This document shows positions 12,676-26,603 of a DNA stretch of 64,000 nucleotides, piece by piece. Within the stretch, counting starts at the first letter, position 1, and every line of letters starts with the position of its first letter. The translations under genes were made by a program, and so were the position numbers. Under the pieces are notes generated by a model. The model had not been told where the DNA came from. It saw only the letters and a list, made by a program, of their open reading frames with translations, and ran no database searches. Source of the DNA: Apiospora phragmitis (Eukaryota; Ascomycota; Sordariomycetes; Amphisphaeriales; Apiosporaceae); assembly GCA_038363925.1 (NCBI GenBank), contig JAQQWL010000011.1, positions 6,386,001 to 6,450,000 on the forward strand. The letters are read 5' to 3'.

Positions 12676-13618
12676 TTTGGCATATTATGCACGATATTTG
12701 ACAACCGCCGTCAGTCCCTGACCACGGCGGAGATCAACCTGACATGGGACCCCGTCTTGACGGAGGCGATGTGCACCGAATGATCAACCTGACTCGTCCT
12801 GACCTGCTGCTTCGGGGAACAAACGTACATACATGTGCACTGACAGATGTGCTTCGGTCCAATCTTCGGTTTTGCTCTCCTAAACAAAAAACCGGGACAG
12901 GACTTATGCATACATACAGATGTGTCCTGGATTGGCAGGCTCTTCGGGGGGCCTGATTCGCGCCGGGGCAGGTGGGCTTGACATGGACTGGACTGACTGG
13001 CGGAGGCCTGGGCGGGCTGGCAGGCTGCACGGAAGATGCCATGGCGAACCGGGCCTGCAGCGTGATTATGCATCCACCGCCCGAATCGCGACGCACATAT
13101 TGTCATGCACGCTACGGCAGCCTCAGATCTCTCCGGCCACTTCCAGAGATCAAATATGACGAGTCGGATTCGTGCCCAATACGGATGCGGTAGAATAAGA
13201 CACATGTCATGCGACAAAAAAAGGAAAGAGTGGCGGTTTTTTTTTATCACGAGGTATGTATTGCAAAGAAGCATGGCTGCGGTATGCATGTGTGTATGCA
13301 TGTGTGTCTCTAGGCCCGCCTAGCGGCCGTTGCGAAAGGACCGGCGCTCCTACCGAGCAAGGGGAGTGAGGAAAAGCAAGAATAGAGGCGAATAAGAAAA
13401 GAGCAAAAGGGGGAACGGCCAGCCTAACCGAAGCCACTGGCTGGCCACTCGATATGTACCGTCATCCTAGCGCCATATGACATAGCATATTGCAGCTAGG
13501 ATGGACGCCATCACGCAAGCCATCATATCCAAGGGAGGGGGTGCTGTCGGCCTTGGTCGATGTGGTGTCGTTGCCATCCACTTCTAGACGCATCGGCAGT
13601 CTGCTGCCATACCGGTAC

Positions 13619-13642
13619 GGCTTGGCTTGGCTTGGCTTGGCT
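13619..13642. repeat. Pentamer repeat (GGCTT)n
   Basis: About four and a half copies of GGCTT in tandem within the gene-free region. Confidence 0.85.
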
Positions 13643-16250
13643 GGTGGTGATGTGTTTCCAACCTTCTGAATCCGTAACATGTTCGGACGGATCGAGGCGT
13701 CTGGTTGGCTAGAATCCGCACCCCTTGATAGAACAGACGACTGACAAGTTTTTTATACTACGGCGCACAACCTATGCATACGGCTCGGTCCCAAGACATT
13801 ATTGACGGCTGACGTGATGGTGCCACTGCAAGGAAAAAGCACTTGGTAGTCAGTCATATTGCATCTATCTGATTAGATCTGTCGGGCCAGAAGTCCTGAC
13901 ATATCTCGGGTGCTTGCCTTTGAGGCAGCGAACAGCCCCGCTCGACAATGCGTGCCGCCGCCGCCTATGCTGCTTCCATTGGCTTGTGGTTGGACACTTC
14001 TTCTTTCAGCTGGTCGTGGATGGAGTGCAATTCTGCATATGATCCGCAAGCAGCCGTGGGGATGCATGCCCGGATGGCCATATCAAGACGCATACCACCG
14101 TGGCATGGGCGTTCGTGCTTTGAAGGTGTTCTTGGGGAGTACAGCTGCCAGGTGCCAGGGATCCAGATCCGCTAGCTGTGTGATGCGGCTTAGGTCTTGT
14201 ACTGGTACGATGGGGCGTATATTTCCGTTCACTTCTGATTGCCGGGTGCGAATCAGGGCATTTTGGCATGGCGCCCATGATCATTCGTGATCCCGGTAAG
14301 ACGTCCGTACCTACATACCTAGCTACTCGTGCACACAGACGTATCAGAAGTCATAATTGCGAATCGGAACCCTTACAGGCCCTGGAATTCCGGGTTGTCC
14401 TGCGAGATTGGCGATGTGCGTGCGGTGTTCATCACTGCTTGTACATTTGTTGCCTGTGTCCCCACACCTTTTTGGATGCAAGGAGCTGGAGTGGGTCAAA
14501 GCCCGTATTGGAACGGCTCCTCAATTTCCAGATCGCCCGCTGCAGGGGTTGTCGGTAGCATTGATGGTTACCGGATTAATGATAATAGCTAGATTATTGC
14601 ATGGCGACCTTGAATGGCTGCGTCATTATGTGTTGGACAAAGAGCTCTCTCCCGTGAAGAAGGGCCATCCGTCCTCTGGTTTGGTTTTCTGCTGGTGATG
14701 GTGGTTGACGGCTACACCGCATCGTGTTAAGAGACAAAGCTGTGGCCAGAAACGGTCATGCAGTGAAGAGCCCCTTGAACAATGATTCGCGGATGAACGA
14801 AACGGAGACTGGAGGAAGAGGCCAGTTCGCAGCAAGCAAACAAACAAGGCGGGACATGTTCCATCCGAAACGAGCTGAAAGAGCGAGTGGGCGAGCGGGC
14901 GATAGGGAGAGAGCTGTCGACGGATAATCCCAGACCAACCCTATCTATCTATGCTTACTTTGGCCGTGGTCCGAGTCGGATCCGAGGATGAAAATTGGCC
15001 ATATGCTGTGCTGCGACTTCCGGCTAATTGCCAGGGCAGCCACAGTGAGTAGTGGACAGCGGACAGCGGGCAGTGGGCAGCGGGCAGGCAATTGATGGTA
15101 AGGCAAGCACAGGCGGGGCAAAGCAAGGCAAGGCAGACGTTGGATCTTGGATTCTCTTGATACTGCTTTGGTTTATTTATTAGTAGCAACTGCTAAGGGG
15201 GGAAAGCCACCGGGGGAGCCACCACTTTACCGTTTTGAGGAATTGTCGCGAATGGCTGGTTGGTAGGTGCGCGAAGCAATATCCACCGCCAGACAAGGTT
15301 GCGGCCCAAGAAGGTGGATGAAGGGCCGTGCAAGTCTCACCATGATTGGAGGGAGGAGGATCTTACAGTTACTTGGCTGATGGGCCATGTGCGTGGAGGT
15401 GCGTGGGATCTGACCGATGCGATGGATGGCAGCGGCAGCGGGTCGGGAACTCTCCTTTAGTGCATCGCGCAGACGCCCGGGGCTGATGGCGGCTCGTGCA
15501 GTCGAGGGCTCCTGGAGGAGTCCTCTTGTGTTATTGTTTTGATGCCGGGTTGCTGTCAATATATATGTATACGTAGGCAACCTATACGGGTAATAAGGTT
15601 GGATTATATTGAAGCGATGCCAATTTGCATGGCCTCGTGTTTCTGCCCGTGTCTTGTTGCCCTTCTGATCATGCTCGAGCGCTCGCCGTACGCGCACACC
15701 TAGGTAGGCAATTAATCTCTCTACTGTCCCCGTATCTGCCCCCGTATCTGCTGCTGCTGTAGAGTCGTATCAGCCGATGCTTCCTCCCTAGATTGGAGGT
15801 GGGGGCTGGTTTCCGTGAAGATGCCCTGTCGTGGCACAGCAATGGTTGGTTTCGATGACTAGGAATCAGACAGAGCCGGTAACAAGTGACAAGCACCAGA
15901 CTAATGGGTGGGTGGTAGCGCATATGCAGCATCTTCCAAATATGCGGGATGAACAACCAGAGCAACCAGAGAGAGAGCGCCGTGATGTGACGAGGTTTGC
16001 TGGTGTGTTCCCATGGCTAGGATAGATCTGCAGCAAGTACCAGATCACTGCATAATGTTCAAAAGATCGGTAGCAAGCTCCTGGCCCCCCGAGGTTCGCG
16101 TGCCCGGTAGATTGGATGTTGATGCCGAGCCATCATGCTATGTGCGGAGGGAGAGAGCTTAGTGGTCTACAGCGCAGGGAACCGGTGGGCCGGTACGGAT
16201 ATCAAGCTGACTAACAGCACGACATACCCAAAACCCAGGCCCCTTTGATG

Positions 16251-16270
16251 TTGATTTGATTTGATTTGAT
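16251..16270. repeat. Pentamer repeat (TTGAT)4
   Basis: Four perfect tandem copies of TTGAT. Confidence 0.85.
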
Positions 16271-19200
16271 TCGCCTGAAATGCAGACGCGACCACCTCAC
16301 CGGCCGAGACCCTCAGCCGACGGAGGACGAAACTATGGTGCATCGCAGCTCGGCCATTAGATCACGATGATTGTCGGGTGCCGAATTTCGTGCTTGGAGG
16401 AGGACAGGACAGTATGTAATTGCGTTGCATTCTTATGTTCGGTGAGGCGAGGTATCTGAAACGCATGGTGCATACCTACTCCAGTGGTAGAGACCTCAGT
16501 CCTACCTACATGTACATAGATACATGCCATACATCGAGTTGATAAACATTTGTACGCCAACGAATCGCGCTGGCGTGGTTCCGTTCCGTTCGGTTTGGGC
16601 TGCTCTGGTTCTACCTGATCTGCATCCGCGGCCCCATCAGTCAACACCTACCTTGGCAAGAAGTATACGTTCAACCTTGTTGCAGAAGAAACATGCTGTC
16701 CGGATGTACCGGTACCCACGACTAGACTTGGAGCCTGTCCAGTATAGTCGGTGGCTGGCCAGGGTTCGGGATCACCACCGTCCCGTAGCTTACATACAAT
16801 AATAAGTATGGAAAGAATCCATAACGCCACCGTGTGTAGCCTTCCAAAAGGAAGTGGACGGGAAGGGGATTGAATCGAACGTTGAAGTGGCTTTAAGACA
16901 TGCATTTCGGTGGAAAGTTTGCAGTTGCATCCTAAACAGACGGCTGGGTTTTGTCCGATAACACCGGTGTGCTGATTCAAACTCATCCATCCATCTGCCC
17001 GTCCGTCAAGGCTACTCTACTTCCTGGTGTTCTGCTGGACTACCGCCGCTGATGGCCGCGGGAAGATTGGATGGCTTGAGAATGGAACAGCGGCTAGATC
17101 TCCCATCGAAGCCCCCACCTGTCGATACACTTACTTTAGGTAGGCAAGTAGGCTCAATATGTATGTAGCACGTTATATAGAAACGTGCTCGTTTAGTTGT
17201 GTTACTCTTACTATAGAAAGACTAGGTGCCTCCTCCTCGAGTACCGCTCCGGCCCTCTGGAAGAAGGCCGCGCCCGCACCGATTTCTGGCTGCCTGAAAA
17301 GAGGACATGACTTACAGGTACGCCGTCGACCACAGCACCTTGAAAAAAAGGGCTAGAAATGTATATCGCAATCGCCAGCAAATGGGCTTGACAAGGTACA
17401 TGACGTTAGCTGGCAAGGCGAGAAACATCACAGGCAGTGTCGTAGTGGGTTTGATACGTACTTCGTTTTGCATCCGAGAGTTGGCATGCTGCTGCTGCTG
17501 GAAACACCGCCTTGCTGACTCGGGACTGTATGAGGACTGATTCTGTCCCCAGCCGGATGGTAAACCAAAGATATGAGAACGAACGACGCACTGTCATCGT
17601 CCACAACTATAATTCCAGATGATCGGAGGGGGGGGGGTAGGCTAGTAACCCTCCGTGCTAGGTTAGATACAGTGGGCCAAACAACGACTGTTTCCCTACT
17701 CCGGACATTGCGCTAGGTTATGACTTGTAGTAGCCGTCGTACCTAGAAAAAAAGACAGTGCTTGACGTTGCTTTGACGTGCTTCATCTTCATTCATCCGT
17801 TCTCGGACATGCTCCATGGCTGGTAGGGTTCTGTCGAGGAAGAAGATGGCCTAATGGATGACAGGCCATCTCGCAGCCAATCGCAAGCCTCGATAACCTC
17901 GGCGTTCCTGTCCTGATTTTTTTTCTCGACAGGCTAATGAGCTGATCGGACCTGATCTGCGGCATCTGCCATCTAAGGTTAAGTACTCATGTAGCATGAG
18001 ACCGCGATGGAACACCGGTCCGAGGATTACTGCGAGGATGGCCATTCGTTGCTATATCAGCCGCCCTTCCAGACATTTGAATCGTGCTAAATGTATGCTA
18101 TCTTGCGAGGTGGCGTCGTACTGATCACGACACATACCACACCGGCCTCTGGGAATACTCCATGGCAATATCCCGACGACCGCTAGAAGCGTCAAAACGT
18201 CAACCGGTACAGCCCATGGCGCTTTGTCTTAGTACTGTAGCAGTAAGGAAAACAGCTTAACGGTTTATCAAGCATGGTCGGACCCAACGGACAAGAATGG
18301 TGAGCACCAGTATGGACTTTCGCACGGGCTGCCTGCTGTTCTCGGCTTGTGCTACCGGTAGCCACTAAAACGCGGCTTGGCTTGCTTGTTTGTTATATTC
18401 ACGAGAAAGCAATCCTACATGGTACGGTGCTGAGCTGCGCTTGGCTGGGCACGGCATGCCGCCAACAAAAAAGGGAAGAAAGATGGGGGGGGGGGCAATG
18501 AGGATGCCGGAATATATAAATAACATTAAAGACAAGGCCTGCAGACGGTTGGTCAAGTCCTGATCCAAATCCAAGCGACGGGACAAGCAAAGTCAATTGA
18601 TAGTCAACCTGCCCGCTGTCATGCAGTGGTTTGCAAGCCGCACCTATCAAATTGATCCATCCGGAGGGATTCGATGCCTGCAGATGTTTTGCACTTAGTA
18701 GTTCGGTGCTTTGAAGAGGCCAAGTGCGCATGGCGCAATCTAATTGTTTATTCTTAGGTAGACCCTGAATTTGGGTCTGACGCTGCAACTCTGTCCAGTT
18801 CGTTGCGTACTGTGTGCGATGCCAAGTCAGCCATGATAGCTAAAGACCTCGTGAGCCATATTTCCAAGTATGCATCGACTCATATACCTCCCGTTTTGGC
18901 CTGCGTAGTAAGAAGTAATGGCCAGCTAGCTGATAAGCTAGAAGCCGCCCTGAAACATGGAAAACGGCAGGGACCATCACCGAAACGTCACCCTCCGTCA
19001 ACCTACGTCAATTTGCACATTGGCGATATGTAGGAACGGCCTGCCAGCCTGCAGAGATTACGGGGATGCAAATCCCAAGTACCGTGCCCATTGTAATGAG
19101 TGGTGAACATCCATCAATGTATGGGAGGGAAACGGGCAGATGCCGTGGCGACACATCTAGGTGATGCCTCGGGGCAATCATGTCTTAAATCTTGGGCATA

Positions 19201-20695
19201 AATAACCCGTGTGACGAGCCAAGCTATAGTTTTGTGTTTGGTCACAGAGAAGCTTCTTTCTTGTCCGATCCCTCCCCTGACGTAGCTTGGTGGTTGCACA
19301 CATACACAACCCTCTCGCCTCGACTTCTCGAAATGGCGAACAGAGGCTGGCACGCCTTTGGCGGCTGGTCGGTGGCGGATGGCGGAGGTTGTCATTATAC
19401 GTCTGCTTGGTGCACATATAGCCGCTGGCTTTTAGCGTGCACCGGCCGGCGGTAGAGCCGAAACGTCTCATTCGGTACCGTTGTAATAATCCTCATAATA
19501 TCAAAAAAGGATCCCAAAGAAGTGGTGGCAGTAGCTAGATCGGGTGTGTCAGGTGTTTGATTTCCCGACCCAGACCACAGAAGGCTTGACGAATGCCAAA
19601 TGCTTAAAAAGCAAGCCTGAATTGTAGGTTATGCACATTACATACCTAACAGGGTAATGAAATCGCAGCACATCGCGGGGCCGGCTTGCTGGGTGCGCGA
19701 ACAAGAATATATGCGTCGGGGGTACATACATCCAGATCTCAAATCCGAGGTGATCAATCACGTCAAGGACGATCATCCGGTCTCCAGCAAACAATAATCC
19801 TGAACGCAGTTTTCCCTTGCTGTCTTCCTCCTGCTCTTTCTTGCCCTCTCCTCCGCTACATACTGCGCCGGAGAACCAAATAACCAGCATTTGTGCCGTC
19901 TTCAGGCAGAGACATCATCCAACTAGCTCCGCTACAGTCTCTGAGACATTCTGCTATGTTCATGATGAAGAAGATTTGTTGGTGTAGATTCGGCACCACA
20001 TGGTGATCCTTTTTCTCTGGCCGTGCAGCGCAACCGTAGTGACCTCCCCAACAACAACAACAATAGTAACAACGATCAACATTCATAACAAGCCCTCTTC
20101 CAGCAGCCAAACCTTCGCAACCAAAGAGGCACACAACATACCACGCACGCAGCTATGTTAGGTTGGCTCATAACGACTTCTGCCGAGTCTATTTCTCGGG
20201 TGGCAGATGAACCAACAACGCCATCTGCTGCCACCCACTCACTGAAAGAGGAAATTGATTACCTTGCTTATAGTATGCTGGTACCAATTGCCCGGTATCT
20301 GTCTGGGCCTACCTAACCTACTAGGTGTCTACTTGAGGCAAGTAATGTAATGTAATGTACTCGGCCAATCGATCGCTTCGCATCACCGAGGAAGCTGGCA
20401 AAACCAAACCTTCTTGTTGGGTTCGGCAGCCTGCAGTGAGTTGGAGTTCCTTTGTTCAATCGGGTCGTCGGTCCCGTAAGGATGGATTGCTTTTCCCAGC
20501 ACACATCCCTACGTTTCACACGCCCCAGGTAATAGGTAATATACTCAGTCCACGACCCTTGGACTCGTGCAACGGGAATAACACACAGGCGCACACAGCA
20601 TGATGGGACTATGCATCGCTGTAGCTGCTGCTGCTGCTCGCGCCTGACTAGCCTTTTTGCACCTGACTTGACGATGGTCACGGTGCTGTAATGTT

Positions 20696-20743
20696 AGCAG
20701 TAGCAGCAGCAGCGGCGGCGGCGGCGGCGGCGACAGCAGCAGT
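20696..20743. repeat. AGC/CGG triplet repeat
   Basis: Compound trinucleotide tract: AGC copies, a CGG block, then AGC copies again. It is not within a supported gene. Confidence 0.85.
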
Positions 20744-21251
20744 GATAGTAGCATTCCCAAAGTAACCTACCGCTTTGGGGCATGCTTTCGTAGTACCCAA
20801 TCAGTCTTAGTCCTCTATACCGTCGGAAAGCCTAGAACAGGTACACCACGCACACATACACTTTCTCTCTCTCACCACCACCACTTCTGCTTGCTGCTAA
20901 ATAATGATTCAAGCCTAATAAGCAAGTCCAGTCAGTCTAAGCTAAGCATGTAGGAGAAAAGACGCATGCACCTCACACCCACTTCTCTAGCCAGCCCACA
21001 ATTGCGCTGACTAGGGTCGACCCCGGTAACTTCATCCTTCCATCGGGCAATTTCATCTGGACATCTGGATCAGAACAAGAACGGTCGCGGTCCGGGGTCC
21101 TACACCCCTGCTGGTGCATACTACACTTCTCTAGCGGCCCATCGTGTCACTTCGTCCACTTCCATGCTTGTTGCTTGCAAGTAGGTATGTACCGTACCTA
21201 CCACTACCACGATCAGCCAGCTACATAGGTAGGATAGCGTCCGCCTCTGCC

Positions 21252-21270
21252 CTGTCTGTCTGTCTGTCTG
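21252..21270. repeat. Tetramer repeat (CTGT)n
   Basis: Tandem CTGT copies running into a TG-rich stretch, in the pyrimidine-rich zone upstream of the homeobox gene. Confidence 0.8.
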
Positions 21271-21348
21271 TGTGTGCGTGTCTTCTGTCGACACCCCCAA
21301 CCCAACGACACGCCCCCCCAATACCCACCTACCTCACTTCCACCTCTG

Positions 21349-21364
21349 TCTCTCTCTCTCTCTC
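21349..21364. repeat. (TC)n microsatellite
   Basis: Uninterrupted TC dinucleotide run in the CT-rich zone upstream of the homeobox gene; CT tracts are frequent in fungal promoters and leaders. Confidence 0.85.
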
Positions 21365-22668
21365 GCCCTCTGTAGGCAGGACAGGTATTGGATGTACCCT
21401 TCTTGCCCAGGACCTCGATTTGGGCCCCATAATCATGCCCACGCTTGGGTATCTCGACTGCCCTAGCATAGCATATGCCTGTCTGGCAAGTCTCAACAGT
21501 CCGGTTGTTGTTGTCCACACAAAGGGAACGCCACAGGCATCAGGGGCCCTCGTCTGTGGGGATGCGGTTATTCCATTGACCTTTGGTACCTCTCTCCCAC
21601 CACCACGCTTTCTCTTCTCTTTCCATCTGGAAGTAGAGGACGAGCACTCTAGGTAGTCCTTACTCTCTCACTCCTCTGAAGTCCAGTGTCATCCTTGTCC
21701 CATGCCTCGCATGGTCAGGCTCTTTACGGTTTAGTTCCTCCCCCGTCAAAACCGTCTCTCCACACCCGGAAGGGGGCTTTCTTTCCCAACTCCAACATTG
21801 AAAAGCCATCCCAAGCCTCTACTGCTTGTTCAAGACGCCTCTTCGTTTCTGTTCAGCTCAACCGTTCCTTGCCCAGATTCTAGCTGGGCCACCTTTTACC
21901 GGACTCGTCTGAGGCTGTCTTTGTGTCAGTTCGTCTTGAGACTAGAAAATATTAAAATTTGGATCTCGAGCGTTGCTTGTTCCTTCCGTCTTCGAACTCT
22001 CTGTCATTGCCTATTTGGGGGACTTCATCTGTGCGTCTGCTTGTTGATCCACAACATCAAGACCGGCTCTAGAGGTCACAGCTCCTCTCGTTTTTACAAA
22101 AAGACGGTCATCTGCAACCGGTTCGACTTCTGGTGTTTGCTTATGCTTCTCACCCCCCTTTGGAACAACTGCATATCCGTATCCGTGTTTGCCTGCTTTC
22201 TCGACGACAAGGGCATCTCATTCGTTTTCGAAGCCCCTCGGAGCTATACTATACACCAACATCCGAGTAGCACTGCTTCTACTCGACACTCTCTTTCAGC
22301 TTGATATTGTTTGTCCCGCCTTGGACAAGGTACTGCACAAACTCGACACCCCATAACCACGACTATTGGTTTTTGCTGTCTGCTTTCGGAAATAGTCGAT
22401 GAACTGAACGCTGGACAATCCAAGTTTGCACCCCACGGTACTTCCACCACTCGAGTCACCTCTGCCGCCGGTTCAGGTCTGAGGTAAGAACTTCTTTGTC
22501 ACCCGGGCACCCTTATCATGCCTTGGCCCATCTGTTCAACACGTACTCACCTTCGAAGTAGGTATCGAAAGCCGTTCTCTAGGACTCTTGGCTATCTAGG
22601 GGCATGGAATATACCCCACGACGACTCCAGAGATACATCAACTGGATTCCTCGCCAACCACTTACAAA

Positions 22669-24035
22669 ATGTCTACTCTCGCTATGCCCGCCCCTCATCA
22701 ACATACCGGTTTTCATCGTGAGTTCGCGTGGCAGGAGACTCGCTCTGCTGAGCCTTTACACCAGTCAAGGAACAACATGGAGAAGATAGCACTACCCTCT
22801 ATTCGACAGGTATATTGCACCGTCCTTCCTCGGCAGGATAGTGTACGCTAACAAGTACCCAGGCTTTCCCCGAGCTCCAATTACGAGTCCAGCATGATGG
22901 GGCTGCAAGAACACCATCATCTACCACTTCGCCTGTGGCAGGGCCAGCCGGTACCATGACACCGCCAGAATACGTACACTCCCCCAACTGCAGCAGCAAG
23001 AGGCGGAGGCTTTCTTTTGAGGATGATAGAGAGGGTGAGCGAGCAAGTCAAATCCCCCGGCTCTACACCAACCCAGGGGCACCAATGGTTATGCATCAGT
23101 CTCCTCCGTCCCGCTCGATGCCGCGGCCTGCACAAGCGTCCTGGCCTTCATCAAACAGGACGAGCCCGTATCTGCCGAGTGGGGCACTACCTTCGATGCA
23201 AACCCCGGCACCTATGGAGGTGCGGGAGCGAATTGAGTCACGCCCAACTCTCCCGAGCCTGCCCCGTATGGATTTTGAACGCAACCCGACTCCAATGCAC
23301 CGGGGTCGCAGCCACTCTGGAGATGAATATATACACGAGTCCATGAGACCCCGAGTCAGCCACCCTAGTGGGCCCTCGATGGAGGCACCGGCTCCCGTAT
23401 ACAGGGAACCAAGTTATAGCTACGGCGGTTACCATCCGTCCAGAGTCCAGTCTTTGTCGGTTGGCTCCATACACCCTTTCGACCGGGCGCCATTCTCGGC
23501 GGTAGCGTACGGTCACCACTTCCAGGGCACATTTATGAGGATGGGCGACTACGGCATGGGGATGGGTGGAGATAACAAACAACGAAAACGCCGCGGGAAT
23601 TTGCCCAAGGAAACAACGGACAAGCTGCGTGCCTGGTTTGTCGCACACCTGCACCACCCATACCCAACGGAGGACGAGAAACAAAACCTGATGCGCCAGA
23701 CTGGTTTACAGATGAGTAAGTTTATCCGAGCTAGGTTTTAGACGGTCGAAGTTAATCTGGGTCCCGTTGACCAAATATCCAACTGGTTCATCAACGCACG
23801 TCGGCGTCAACTGCCCACGATGATCAACAACGCCCGTGCCGAATCAGATGCCATGTCTGGTCGAGGTGGTGATGGCAAAGTGCTACCATCGACTGAGCGA
23901 GCCGACTACGACCACAGCGCTAAGCGCAACAGCGTCCCACTAAGCGACGGCGAAGCTAGTAACTTTGACGATGTCGAGTTAGATGGCATGACCCGTCGAC
24001 GGGGGTCGAGCCATTTCAAGCGTGGCAGCATTTGA
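22669..24035 (+). CDS. TALE (KN-type) homeodomain transcription factor
   Basis: Nuclear DNA-binding regulator. Exons: 22669-22809, 22863-23715, about 23770-24035 (419 codons). The first intron is canonical, with branch CGCTAAC and acceptor CCCAG. Residues 1-280 are low-complexity, Pro/Ser-rich and contain SKRRRLSFEDD, a possible nuclear signal. The homeodomain begins near residue 286 (KQRKRRGNLPKETTDKL) and shows the TALE hallmark of a longer loop between helices 1 and 2 with PYPTEDEK, then helix 3 ISNWFINARRRQ with the WFxNxR core. The acceptor of intron 2 reads GTTG where GTTAG is expected; splicing there restores the family sequence QMNQISNWF. The nearest AG (23750-23751) would give a 36-bp intron and insert extra residues between helices 2 and 3. 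The gene sits between two large non-coding regions, as developmental regulators often do. Target genes are unknown. Confidence 0.9.
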
Positions 24036-25917
24036 TCGCCTCACTTTTTTTCTGCCGTGTACCGGCATGTATTACTACTACACAACACTTTATATTCTTT
24101 AGACGTCGACAACGAGAAATCACTCGCACATGTCGACCTGATGCCAGCAACGAACCGACGACTGTTATGTCTGGCTATATTCAGCTATGTTTTTTTTATC
24201 TTTTGCAACGGATCGACCATGTATACGCAACCATCAAATGGGGTAGGCTAAAATAAGGAAGGACATTTACATCATACGGCAGGGACAGGGCGTAGAAGGG
24301 CGTCACTGCTCACAGCGAAGGACCGGGGAGGTATATTCTTTTAGAGAGGAACAAAATGGCAACCAGCGGGCGAATTCCCAGCGACTAAGCGAAGCCAAAA
24401 CTTATTCGATAGTATTATTATACCCATAACGATTCAATTGAGTGGACTCGAAGTCATTCCCAATCTTCCGATTATCTGCTGCATCTTCGTATCGTTGTGT
24501 TTGACCTCTGTCATCGATTTCCAGTAAGAATCAGCTGGAAATATGCCTCTCTACTCTACCTTCACGAACACCTGCATTAAAAGCAATACCTGATGGCTGA
24601 CTGGCTTGTGCCCGAAGGCGTCACCAAGTTTGCTGTTCACGTTGAGGATCATGTGGTGTGTCTTAGGTAGCAGGCTGAAGGATGGGCCACTCCAATGAAC
24701 TCCATGGTCTCGTAGCTGGGGTGTCATTTTCCGTGACGGATCGAGCGCTACTGCAGCTGTCGCAATAAGATTTGCGAGATTGGGTTTCTCCCATACATAT
24801 TTGACCTGCCTTGGAACCATCAGGCCCAATGGAGAAATCAGGGAGAGACAGTCAGGTCAGGGCAAGACAGGCAGCAGATTACTCGCAGGGACATAGCACC
24901 AGGGCAAGCTCTCACTTGTGATCCATCACGCAGACATGTACCGGTAGATAGGACAGGCTAGGCACGTCTGCAAGCACGAGTCTACAATAGATGATTGTTG
25001 TTGAAGACTTCTTGCAGGTAGAGACAGGTCGCCCATCTTGCCTCGACCAGCGAATGCAAGTGTAAGCAAGCTTATTATTGCCAGAGTGGCATTCACATCA
25101 AGTTTTAAGACCCTGTCCAGCCGCATCCAATAGCAATCCGAATCCGGCCTTCAGCCCAGTCCGAGGGACGCACTCCCCGTCCGTTCTTTTCGGACAAAGT
25201 GGTTTGTACTAGTACCATCTTACTTTTAAACTTCCAAGGGTCTCACTTAGCTACTCGACGAGAGAGCTCTAAAGGGCGACGGCAACCCAAGTTGGGGTGT
25301 ATCAGGTGTCGGTTGGAACGGTGACGGCAGGGGGATGGACCTCCCAAATGAGCCGGTTCTGGCGTTCTGCTTGGTCGTTCGTGGCTTGTCTTAACCTTTC
25401 GGCCAGCCCAAACTCTCCTGTTGCCTCTCCTGCAGGTTCATCACCGGGTCTCACACGCCTCTTGGGGCTGATCTAATGCACCACCGTTGCAGCGGCGTTA
25501 ACGCTGGAGAGGGAGGCTGGGAAAATGGTGGTGGATGATGGGTGGTCGTAATATCACATCCACGCAAATCCTCACTCGCTCACTCACTTATTTGCCTACT
25601 TACATAATGCTTTGTATGTACTTGACTGGTACTAAAATTTAGGCATGACGACACATAATTTATTATAGCCCACACAGACGTCCGCTCGAGAAGCTTCAGG
25701 GGAGAGAGATTCCATCAGCTGATTCTAGACAGTGGACTAGGACGGGGAGCGTGTGTCTGTGTGTACACATCCCGTCAAGCCAAAAAGGAGGCGAGACCAT
25801 CAGGTACAGAATGAAGTGGTGTCACTACCTAGAAATACCGACGCAGCTCTGCCTCACCTTACTACTTACTAGCTGCTAGAAGAACGAGGAAGGAAACATA
25901 CGAGGGCCCCTCTCCCC

Positions 25918-25944
25918 TTGTTGTTGTTGTTGTTGTTGTTGTTG
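25918..25944. repeat. (TTG)9 microsatellite
   Basis: Nine perfect TTG copies, not in a supported gene. Confidence 0.9.
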
Positions 25945-26603
25945 AGGAAGAGGAGCACTGGCGTTCACTGTTTACATGTGAGTATGAGAGAGATTGTTAT
26001 TGTCGGACGGAAAAGATGCTGATTGAATTTATGCCCGACGTGGCTTACAGAACTAGATACCTGGCAGTCCTCACCCTTTTGGGAGTTCGAATGTGATGCG
26101 TATGTAGATGTGCAAGTATAATACCCTCTGTCCCCTTCCCCCCTTCTCCGGGCGTACGGGAGAGTCCCACAGCAAGGTGACGTTGAACGACGTACTCAAA
26201 GCAGCTGTCAATGGAATTGTGGTGATAGATGGATGTCTTGGTTGACAGATGTGTCACATACTCACTCAACTCAACCTTACTTTCACCCGCTCACGGCCTA
26301 AACATGACGGCGATAGGGTGGTCATGCTAAACCAGTCCAAGAGGGGGGGGCGTGTTCTTACTAATTTGGCTTCGTCCGTGTTGTCCGCTCACTGAACCAT
26401 CATCTGGTCCATCCATCTTCAGCACATCATCAGCAAGCCCCTCGCCCGGGGAAGCATACGGCTCGGCCTCCTGGCGGAGCCGCATTCGAAAGTATAATGT
26501 GGGGGGGGGGCGAGAACTTCTAACTCCCCACCCGCCTCCTGGCCACGGTCCAGCATGGAGAGCTGCACTTCTCTAAGTGGTATGCATTTGGGTTTGTCCG
26601 TCA

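Larger units (their letters stand above)
7638..22668. other. Gene-free region of about 15 kb
   Basis: No frame shows a recognisable domain, a plausible exon chain or protein-like composition; open frames up to 196 codons look random (Cys-, His- and Arg-rich). The stretch is not AT-rich overall, so it does not look like a RIP-degraded transposon island. It holds a heptamer minisatellite, several microsatellites, long poly-G runs and many TACATACATAC/ACCTACCTAGG-type short motifs. The right end (about 21100-22660) becomes pyrimidine-rich with CT tracts and may be the promoter or long leader of the homeobox gene that follows. Non-coding RNA genes cannot be excluded from sequence alone. Confidence 0.7.

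Noticed and set aside
12711..13301. 196-codon open frame on the minus strand in the gene-free region
   Set aside because: Composition is Cys/His/Arg-rich with no domain; overlaps random frames on both strands and lacks splice partners.
15227..15697. 156-codon open frame on the minus strand
   Set aside because: Random-looking composition and no homology recognised.
7638..22668. Degenerate transposon as explanation of the gene-free region
   Set aside because: No terminal repeats, transposase or reverse-transcriptase remnants seen, and base composition is not RIP-like.
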